Of a DNA stretch of 64,000 nt, positions 55,335 to 64,000 are shown one piece after another. Position numbers and translations under genes: made by a program. This DNA is from Adiantum capillus-veneris (lineage: Eukaryota > Streptophyta > Polypodiopsida > Polypodiales > Pteridaceae). Every line of letters begins with the position of its first letter. The stretch's first letter is position 1. The stretch lies in the NCBI GenBank assembly GCA_014529385.2, contig CM043967.1, positions 8,646,501 to 8,710,500 of the forward strand, read 5' to 3'. The notes beneath the pieces are model-generated. The model did no database searches, was not told the origin of the DNA, and worked only from the letters and a program-made list of their open reading frames with translations.

Positions 55335-57095
55335 ATGGCCTTGTTTACACCCTAGGATACTAAATTTTTTTTAGATTAAGTGAAACCAAATCTTTATGCA
55401 ACATGACAGTACAAATTCCACTTCTTTTCACTCAGATATAATTAGATCTCCCCCCCCCCCCCCCTTTCTTTGTGTTCAAAGGTCTGGAGCATTCACTATG
55501 TAAAATTTTCCTATATCACGTGCGTTCACTAGAATGGATTAAAAGTACCCCTTATAGGCCTTATCTACACATGTTTCTGCAACTTTACAAGAATATAAAA
55601 TCCCTTCTGTTGAACACATGTGCTATGTTACATATACTTTAGTGAAATCCCCATGTCAACGGCCTCACAAATCCTGTGCACTAAACATTAAACACTAGAA
55701 ATCGACCAAACAAGGAGCCAATTTTTACTTCCTTGTGTCCACCAAGTGTTCTTGGAAATGTTTTGGTTAAGCCATTTCTTTGGTATTTGGAACCACATGT
55801 GACCCCTATTGTTATAGTATCCAACCAAAGGTTTCTTGATTGGAAGTTTACATAGGCTCGAGTGGTACATATCTTCTATGTTAACAATGCATGTATCTAT
55901 AATTTATGTTTAGACTTTCTCTATCCAAATGAGCTACATGGTAAAAATAAAATCTGGAATTTAACAGTTAAGTTCACAAGGTGATAACTATTGGTATCAT
56001 CTTTAGCAATACCAAAGAAATAGCTACCAATAGCTAATGAATAGGGATATTTAAGAAGATTTCATACCAAAAACTTGTCAACACTACTCAAAAAGTTGGA
56101 AACTCAAAGGCTTTACAATATATGTATGATGAAACAAGAATCAATAATAAGTCACCCCTATACATAGACACCTCCATCTCAAGTGATCATTTCTTTAATC
56201 AAGCTTGGCATATGCATAGTATGGAAGCAATAACATGTTGGAAAGCAAGAGTTTATCTTTCTTAACTTGTGAAACATTGCTAATGATATATATTCAACAT
56301 CCCCAAATGAGGACATCTTGACAAAGTTTATGGTCCACTTTAATAAGAATAACCATTAATGATTAAACTGAAATCAAAATATTGCTTGAATTTCTTCAAG
56401 GTGGAGTGATTAAGACTTGCGACTTGAATCATCGTACAGACAAATCAAAATATCCATAAATGTAAACAATATTTCTCAGATCTGTATGAAACTTCAGTAA
56501 TCTAAATTAAATACTCTCACTCAATGCGACACCATTTAACAAAACAATATATTTATATTGCATTTATAGAGGAATCCAGCCTCATGAAAAATAATTACAA
56601 ATGGAGACAATGTTGTTGCTGTTAGGGTTCTCTTACAAGTATTTGTCTTCCTCATCTAGAGATTCATATGCACTTGAGTATTTGTGTCTCTATGACACTA
56701 GGGAAGATAGTAGTACTATATGGATGGCTTCTATGAGAGCTCGTAGAGAGTCCCTATTGGTTCAAGATTCTAAAAAACACCTACTATTCTTATCAAAATC
56801 TTTTAGCATGGTAGTGAAAGGTTCCTCAAGGAACAAAAATAGAGTGATTTCCATCTCTGCACATGGTTGCTTGCTCATGTCCTCTTAAAACAAGTTGAAT
56901 CTGTAAGTAAACAAAAGATTATGTGAGCACAAAGTTATAAAGTACAAAATGATATCATTCCAATTATCTAATGACAATTACACGAAGAATAAATTACAAG
57001 AAAAATCTTTGACGACTCTCCATAGATAACACAACTTACTTACATTGTGAGACTCAACTCACATGCTACACAACTATAGATGGCGCACCAAAGCC
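55335..57095. other. Intergenic, nothing recognised
   Basis: AT-rich, with a poly(C) run at about 55450-55464. A 95-residue frame at 56601-56888 is Ser/Leu-rich and unrecognised. No repeat ends identified. Confidence 0.35.
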
Positions 57096-58034
57096 ATCAA
57101 CAAAATAGCACCACCCAGTGTTATGAGGTGTGAAGCCTAAACACTGAAAGCCATAAAGAGGTTAATTCTCTCCAGCATGATAAACTTAAAGATGGAGATG
57201 ATATTAAGCTCTGAATGTAAGCTACAAGGGTAGTTTTCTTACCATTCTATCTTTATGTTGGAGATGAACCCTTGCAATGCCCACGCGATATTCACACCTC
57301 CTATTGTTGTGGTATGCAACTCATGTGAGCTTATACTTTTGCCACCTTCGGGTGTAGTGTGAGTGAATGAAAGTAGAAGGAGTAGAATCTTGTTTCATGT
57401 TGTAATGGAGGTGAGAGAAGGGAGAGGAGCTAGCTTGGTGTGAAACTATGTGGTGGGCAAGGGGAAGAGATGGAGAAGGAGCTTACTTGGTGCTACAATG
57501 GAGGTGGGAGAAAGCTAGCAGAGAGATAATGATGGACTATAGGGGGTGCATGTGGTTGTTGCAGCAATGGAGAGCTTGGAAAAGGGTTTGTAGAGAGAGA
57601 AAAACACTTGTTAGCTATAGAATAGGTTTGGAAAGACTTTGGAGGGTGAAAATGATGTTTTGATTTGTTTTTTTTAAAAATTAATTTTTTAGATTTTTTA
57701 GTGCACGTTTTTAACTTTTGAAGGTCAAAAATACTTTTTTGACCATGAAATAGGTTTGGGGACCTTTTAAGGAGGGAAAACTTGAAATTTGAATGTTTTT
57801 GAAAATTTAAAATTTTTAGTGTATTTTTAAATCCGGGCCAAAAAGTGGGGGAAAAGAGGTCAAAGTGGTCCGCCCCCCCCTCCCTCTTTCCCCTAGCCAC
57901 CTCCCTTACCTTCTCACTAGGTAAGAGGCAATTAAGAGGTGTAAGGCTACCTTGTCCACCACCCTCTTCCTAATGGCTGACCTCTAATTAACCTTAATCC
58001 CAAAGGGCCCCTAGAGGGTTCATATTTTTCCTAA
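57096..58034. repeat. Dispersed repeat, copy 2 (inverted partner of 9795-10777)
   Basis: Reverse-complement match to 9795-10777 along its length, ending CATATTTTTCCTA directly before the giant-family leader begins at 58035, so the repeat and the truncated retroelement meet exactly here. Confidence 0.65.
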
Positions 58035-58133
58035 TGCTGAAGTGAAGTTCAAAAGTTTCTGTGAGTATTTTTCAGAGAGCTGCAGAGCATAAGGAGTACT
58101 TCTGCCAGAAAAAAACTAAAATTTAAGCCAAAA

Positions 58134-58155
58134 GACATCCTACGCGTAGGATGTC
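58134..58155. repeat. 22-nt perfect palindrome
   Basis: GACATCCTACG plus its exact reverse complement, in the leader of the second copy; positional partner of 44318-44339. Confidence 0.95.
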
Positions 58156-58577
58156 TATAGGGTGTTCTGGTGGAAATTTTGAAAATCTGAGTTGACCAGT
58201 GTGTTTAGAAGGTAGGTTTTACCCTACTTTCACCTGGAAAGTGGAAGTTTGACCATATCTTGACAGGATAAGTCCAAATAGAAAGGAAATTGCCAGACAT
58301 CCTATCCAAATTGTGCCAAGGCATTATTTTAAGACCAAAACCATAGGATGGCTGCATGAGCATGATCTACATGATTTATTGAGTGCCTGAGAAAGGTTTC
58401 ATCTCAATTGGGTGGGAAAATTGGGTTTTAAGTAGACTTTAGCATTTTCGACTGAAAAGGGCTAGGATAGCTAAAATTGGGGTCTTTTGAAATCCAAACT
58501 AAAATCTAAGCATAGCACTAGGTTGCTGACATCAAGGGAAATTTGTGGCTCAAGTTTGGGGTCAAACAGACCATATA

Positions 58578-58599
58578 GACATCCTACGCGTAGGATGTG
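58578..58599. repeat. 22-nt palindrome, last base changed
   Basis: GACATCCTACG followed by CGTAGGATGTG; 444 bp from the previous one. Confidence 0.9.
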
Positions 58600-58702
58600 T
58601 TCCATGTGATTTAGCACTCCAAACCTAAGTTTGAGCATACCAAAGTGATCAGCACCTTAAGCAGAGTCTGTGGTTTTCATTTGAAGCCATTTTGAGCAGT
58701 TA

Positions 58703-58724
58703 GACATGCTACGCGTAGAATGTC
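58703..58724. repeat. 22-nt palindrome, variant arms with one mismatch
   Basis: GACATGCTACG followed by CGTAGAATGTC. The sixth position has changed in both arms, but to bases that no longer pair. Confidence 0.85.
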
Positions 58725-59384
58725 TACTGCATGATATTGAAGCCAAAAACTCACTGTAGGCATAGCAGAGTGTTGTATAGCCTGAGGCAAGCCTCCTAGT
58801 CAATTTTGGTCCAAATTGGAGTTGATTTGACTGGTCATACCAACATCAGGCCGCTGGAACAGATTTCTGATCAATTGACCAACTTATAGGTGTCCAAATT
58901 AAAAAGTAAAAACAGTTGTGGACTCAACATATCAGGGGGAATCTATAGTGCAAAATCCAGAGGGTCTACAGGGGCTTAGTGAAGAGAAAAGCTGAATGGA
59001 CATAGAGTGATGTTCTAATTGACTTAAGAGTTCTAGAACTTCTTTCAGAAGTGAAACTGGACCTTGTTTGACCTTTTGACGGAGCAAAGACGGAATTAAG
59101 ACTTTCCCTGTAAATTGACCAACATTCGAGGGAAGTACAGTTCCAGATTAGCAGACCTAATCAAGAACATCAGAAGTGTATAAAATACAGTAGTGGTTGA
59201 GGTTAACCTCCAGCTATACCAATCATTATTAAGACCACCTCTAGCGGTTAAATGCTTTGATTCAATTGCCGAAATTAAACGCTTGTGTACAGGTACATTC
59301 AGCTGCAAGACAAGAAGTTGGGCGGAAACTGATCCTTTACCAGGTGAGTGGTTGGATTTGTGATAAATTGCATTTCTAAGTTTG

Positions 59385-60358
59385 ATGAATTTAAGATCAG
59401 GAAGACACATTCCTAGAGATCAAAAGGTGGCAGGTGATCAAGGTAGCTTAGTGTCCACCGAGGAGAGTGTAACTCAAGAAAGGCTAGATCCATTAGCACC
59501 GATCATTGAGGAGGGTAGGGATACTGACACTTCATCAAATAAGTCCTTCATGATGGGTAGTCAGCAGCCAGGAGGTTTCTCCGATGAAGGACCAATGCTA
59601 GGAGGAAGCACCTCCCAAAATCCTTTGAACGGTTCCAAGTTCACTATAATCTTCTTAGAAGGAACAAACTCGAGGGGAGCCCTAGTTTATTCTGACTATC
59701 GAGGACGCAAGTGTATTTGTATTGAAGAAAGACCTGCTCAGAGACTAGAGATAATTCAAGTCTATGATGATGGAGATGGATTCCGAGACGAAAAGGGGAT
59801 CCACTATCGGATAGTTAGTAACCCTGAGGATTACAACAGATATAGAGATAACGTGGAAAAAGGAAAATGGTTTCAGAAACTCAAGAACCGCCTCCAAACA
59901 TTGATAGACCTGGAGCTCTTTTTATGTATGATAAGAAAACAACCAGGGTCTCTACCTATAATGAGAATGTGGGAATTTACAAGCATGAGAGCGAGGGAGT
60001 AGTCTCTTATTTTCGATGCAAAGAACCTTACCCAAACTAATTAAGCAAAGACAAGGTTCTTTACTTATTCTCTTATGAAATTGCTATGGGAAAGGATATC
60101 ATTTTTCTTGATAGGTACGGGCGAGAATACAAACGTATGCTCCTAGAGGAGGTAGAAAAGGCAACAGTTCCAGAGACATCAACATATGCCCCCGAAAAAG
60201 TCCAAGGGTCACCTACACCCCTAGCAAATCAACAAATCCATTTTCAAAAGAGTACAACACGACCTCACATTCGAATTGACAGCAGATGTTCAACTACCAA
60301 AACCAACCAGCAACCCAATTATCATTGCAGGCATGGCTTCGACAAAGTGCGACATTAG
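59385..60358 (+). pseudogene. ORF1 / N-terminal domain before gag, second copy
   Basis: From MNLRSGRHIPRDQK the frame is open through the conserved unrecognised domain (KFTIIFLEGTNSRGALVYSD, CICIEERPAQRLEIIQVYDD, NPEDYNRYRDN). A frameshift near 59870 spoils the end of this segment (stop at 60002), and the domain resumes at 60086-60358 (GKDIIFLDRYGREYKRMLLE). The Met at 59385 matches the start inferred in the other copy, so the two copies fix the N-terminus. Function unknown. Confidence 0.65.
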
Positions 60359-62872
60359 AACGAGACCAAAAACGAGATGGTTATCCAGCCGCACTAGAGC
60401 TAAGGGATTTACAAGAACCACCAATCTATTCACGGTATCAAGGCAAGAGTAGCCAAAAACTCAAGATTCAACAGAGCCTGGAAGACAACCCATAGAACGA
60501 GTTCGAAGAGATGAACCACCTCTTGCGAGAACCATTATAAATTATGGCTTAGGGGAACCTCTAGGAGAGGAACCCTCCCATTACCGAAGGCCAGAGGAGG
60601 TATATTGATTGGGATGAGGAGAACCAATGATGAGATTTGTAGACCATCGTAGAATTAGACCTTCTCAGGTGCAAAAATGGGTAAACAAGAAATACACGGG
60701 AAACAGAGATCCTAGGGATCATGTAGCAGCCTTTGTGTGTGTAATTAGAGCTGAAGAGGTGTTAGACTTCCCTACCCAATTTGCAGGGTTTGGACTGACC
60801 CTAGAGGAGGATGCTGCTACTTGGCTTGACTCTGTGGAGCGTAGAGACTTTGAGTCTATGGAGGAGGTGTTTGACGAGTTTATTGAGGAATTCTCACAAA
60901 GGGGGATAGCTCATAATACAGTCTCACAAATCCATAAATTCAAATAGAAAGAAGGGGAATCTGTGCAAAAGACAACCCTATGACTAAAAAGATATGTTAA
61001 GTCTACCCTGTGGAAGAACTGCCAATTCAGTCCAGATTTATGCTTATAGTTATTCAAGGACTAAGGAACGCATATCTCCAGAAGGACTTACATATGAAGA
61101 GGAGCACGACGTTAAATGAGTTAACTAAGGAGGCTCTTTACCTTGTAAACAATTGTGCGGTCTACAAGGAGGGTGGATTCAAGGATCTTGATGACAACTC
61201 ATCCTCACAACAAAGTGGAAGCAAGTCCGCTAAGACATCACCGAAAGGAGAAGTAGCTGTAATCCAGAAGCAGCTTGTAGAGGAAGTGCTAAAAAAGATT
61301 AATATGTATGCCAAACCTCAGGCTAAACAGCCAAAGTGGTGTGCTATTGAACAAAAATGGACAAACCATGTGACAGAGGAATGTTATTATAACAAGGGAT
61401 ATGTGAGAGAATGACCTTATGCTCCCCAGGCTCAGGTAGCATCTCCTCAACTTCAACCGATGCCTAGGTATCAAGCAGGCAACCTACCAGGACCTGTAGG
61501 TGTAGAAAGACCACAACCACTGTTGGGTCAGCAACCACCCCTACCAGAATTACGACCAGTCGGCATAAGATACACACCAACAGTAAATGAACCAGAGGAG
61601 AAGGCTTTGGTACCTATGCATGCATATTATGAAGATTGCAATGGATATGCTGCAAATCCTGTCTATTATCCACCGGAAGAACCCCCATTGCCAGAACCTT
61701 GGAGCATGATGGGAAGTGTAGGACCACCAACAGCTGCACAGGCAGTAGGAGAAGGAAGATATAGCTTGGATGAACAAACATTTTTGTTCATAGCCAACGG
61801 AGGCATGGGCGGGCAAAGACATGCATACCAACAAGGAGGAGCTCAAGGAGGACCTCAACATCCTAAGGGACCCTACTACAAGTGTGGTGGAGACCATTGG
61901 CTAAGAGACTGTCCTCATGATGAAATCATTAGAGTCAACGCATATTGCATCGAGTGTGGAATTACTCATTTGATTCCTGAGTGCCCTAAGAACCTGAGCA
62001 AAGGAGCAAAAACTACCTTGAATATACTGGAAGCAGTGCCTTCCAGTGGAGGGTCAGAAAACGAAACAGTAATACCTATTCAGGCAGTGACACGAGCCCA
62101 AGCTCAAAGAATGATGAATGAACCCATAATTGAAGAGCCAAAAACCGATGCCCCAAGTTCAGAAATGAAAAATCAGAGAAGCACTTGGAAAGCTAGAAAG
62201 GCGTGTATGAAAGCCAAGAGAGAACGAGAGGAAATGGCTCTATCTGAGGAGTTAAAACACACAAAGGATAGATTAGATTGGTTAGAGGATCTAACTAGTC
62301 TAAGCTCACACACTACGGCAACCATAGCACACAAGGAAATAGCAAAACCCAAAAGTGCAGGATCATGAGGATCAGTGTTGGCAGAAAAGGTAAATGAGCA
62401 GTTACACGCACTTTTAAAAGCATACAAAACTAGACTCAAAAACAACCAAACCCAAGAGCAAAGATGGATGACTTATCCATATGCCAAAATATAAAAATAG
62501 AGTTTGGAAATGTGTCGAAAGATGATTGAAACAACCCAATCCTTGATAGAAAACCCGCTTGGTAAACCTGCAAGTTGGCACGAAGTACCAGCTCCAACCC
62601 CTATCAAACCAACTTTAGAGAAACAAGTAGACACAAAGGAGAGACTCACAACTGCCTCTGAGTCTAGGAGAGAACATATCATAGTGCCAAATATAACATA
62701 TGAGACAATTGATGGTTTCCAGCCTAAAACATTGGTAGAAATGGGTAAGGATTGTAACGGTCTAGATGACCTGTGGAAGCAAATCCTTGATGCCAATGAA
62801 TCTAATAGGGTGAGTTACCAAATGAATAGCTCGAGAAAAGAGAAAAATGAGATCTTACCTCCCATTGAATAA
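60359..62872 (+). pseudogene. Gag of the giant element, second copy
   Basis: The Gag core is at 60627-60947 (RIRPSQVQKWVNKKY, GFGLTLEEDAATWLDSVERR), broken by a stop and frameshift near 60945-61010, and continues at 61010-61414 (TKEALYLVNNC). A Pro-rich segment with zinc-knuckle-like motifs and coiled coil follows (61460-62368: YKCGGDHWLRDC, without the first Cys; CIECGITHLIPEC; KHTKDRLDWLEDLTSLSS). A TGA at 62366 replaces an Arg codon of the other copy. The C-terminal segment ends near 62872. Confidence 0.8.
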
Positions 62873-63010
62873 TTTGAGGCAAGATCACGAATAAACTTTG
62901 ATATGCAATCACAAGGGGGAGACCAAGGATCAATTAGTTCGGGGCATAGCCAACCAGACTCGCTAAAAACTCTACCCTCTTACCTAGGGTAGTATGACGC
63001 CAAGTCTGAG

Positions 63011-63616
63011 GTGAGAGAAATCCGATCTCAAAGACTTTCTTCTAACAGAGTGATGGATTCACAAGGGTTGATTGAGTTATTGTCCACCCTTGTGGCATGC
63101 ACAATCGCTTTAGCCGAACTCCTAAGGCTACGGCCAAACATGTGGACCACCGTAGGCAAATGTTTAGAAAAATTTGGAGTAAAAGACCCCACCTCGAAGC
63201 TTCAAGAAGGGATCAGAGAATTGGACAAGCCTCAACTCAACACTAGGCCAATACCTTTAAACAAGGTTGGAGAATATTGCGAGGGAGAAGATGGAAATAC
63301 CACACTACCAGTAGAATTCGAAGGAGTAGTTTCCAAAGCTATTCTTGACAGTGGTATCACCACCAAGGAAATCTGGAAAAAATGGGGAAAATCGGCTTTG
63401 AGAGCTACCAGAATGAAATTGAAAATGGTAGATGGGTTCATCGAAAAGCCTCTAGAACCTCTGGAATGGGAACACATACTAGCAACATTGGATGTCTGTA
63501 CCATTACAGATAGCCCAACGACCAAAATTTGCGATAAGGATGGCTATGATGTGCTACCCTATTACATGGTAAGCCTTATACCAACAAAAGATGAGAATGT
63601 AGAACCACCAGAATAA
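63011..63616 (+). pseudogene. Protease region of the giant element, second copy, internally deleted
   Basis: Contains LLRLRPNMWTTVGKCLEKFG and the start of the active site (AILDSGITTKEIW, with the Gly-Ala-Gly-Val-Ala-Ile part missing), then RATRMKLKMVDGFIEKPLEP and directly EWEHILATLDVCTITDSPTT. Compared with the minus copy about 115 residues are deleted, including the later I-L-G-R-P motif, so no protease could fold. Confidence 0.8.
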
Positions 63617-64000
63617 GAAGAGTTTTATAACTCCTCTGAGCATCTGGAGGTGAATAACGATGTAGATAACGAGTGTTCAGACAGCTCAAGCGAGCGTGGG
63701 GAGAAAGCAGCGAATATCAAGTTTTATGATTTTGCCAATCAGCACCCTAGACGCCACGAATGCTATAGAAAAAAAGAGCAGAAAACAAAATTCGAGAGAA
63801 CCTGATGCCCATAATAAAAGATAAAACTCACTATCTAATGCTTGTCAAAGTAGAGGATTGTGTAAAAGACCAAATATCAAGAAGATTCTCAAAAGTTCGA
63901 AGGGAAGGAACACAAGAGGAAATAAAACAAGTACGAAAGACTAAAACAGAAACAAAATCAAAAAAATCTCAACAATCAAAACAGGAAAAAACAAAAGACC
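63617..64000 (+). other. Protease-RT linker, second copy
   Basis: Aligns with 38100-38508 of the minus copy; Lys/Gln-rich in broken frames and cut by the window end. Confidence 0.6.

Larger units (their letters stand above)
58035..64000 (+). mobile_element. Second copy of the giant Tat/Ogre-type element, truncated at both ends
   Basis: Plus-strand copy that starts inside the leader (58035) and runs through ORF1, gag and protease to the protease-RT linker at the window edge. It aligns with 38140-44460 of the minus copy. LTR and primer-binding site are missing on the left, where it abuts a dispersed repeat. Confidence 0.85.

Noticed and set aside
56601-56888. 95-codon frame as a gene
   Set aside because: Ser/Leu-rich, no domain or neighbouring coding sequence; retained only as an unrecognised frame.

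Overview
The window reads as nuclear DNA of a land plant with a large, repeat-filled genome. I found no intact host gene, rRNA or tRNA gene, and nothing bacterial. Almost everything recognisable is LTR-retrotransposon sequence: plant-type Ty3/Gypsy of the Tat/Ogre kind, Ty1/Copia, gag-only non-autonomous elements, solo LTRs, a terminal-inverted-repeat DNA element, foldback repeats and microsatellites. The plant group cannot be settled from the sequence; a fern or other non-angiosperm is possible, but that is a guess.

Left part (1-11863). A decayed Copia element on the minus strand (1-2944; short LTR 2754-2944, iMet-type primer-binding site, gag and protease remnants running off the window) has inserted into a plus-strand Tat/Ogre-like gag-protease remnant (2945-4941). 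That remnant is cut again at 4942 by the LTR of a different Gypsy element (4942-about 8150; gag with three zinc knuckles, protease, no RT). A minus-strand integrase fragment (8464-9110) and a dispersed repeat (9795-10777) follow, then a long CT microsatellite.

Centre (11864-48604). I interpret this as one giant minus-strand Tat/Ogre-type element of about 19.4 kb once later insertions are removed. Its 5' LTR is 44869-48604 (split by a 2.8 kb solo LTR with AAAAC target duplication) and its 3' LTR is 11864-12803. Reading leftwards from the 5' LTR: primer-binding site, leader with 22-nt palindromes, ORF1, gag, protease, RT, RNase H, integrase, a second retropepsin-like ORF, a second palindrome-bearing non-coding stretch, a long coiled-coil ORF, polypurine tract and 3' LTR. 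Inside it, at 18969-33536, sits a tandem array of gag-only elements sharing LTRs (5 LTRs, 4 internal regions), flanked once by the 5-bp duplication CATTC. That duplication shows the giant element was continuous across the site. One internal region of the array carries a further TIR element (26397-27688) flanked by TTAA.

Right part (48605-64000). Microsatellites, a 283-bp tandem duplication, a 5'-truncated LTR plus primer-binding site of the giant family (50921-51985), a triplicated foldback hairpin unit (54548-55334), an inverted copy of the left-hand dispersed repeat (57096-58034), and a second, plus-strand copy of the giant element (58035-64000, leader through protease) that runs off the window.

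The most unusual signals are: (1) the additional 3' coding module and second palindromic leader of the giant element; (2) the 22-nt palindromes, whose arms change together; (3) short coding exons inside two related LTR families, each after a TATA box and ending at a GT splice donor, suggesting a gag N-terminus encoded in the LTR and spliced across the primer-binding site; and (4) the shared-LTR tandem array with one target-site duplication.
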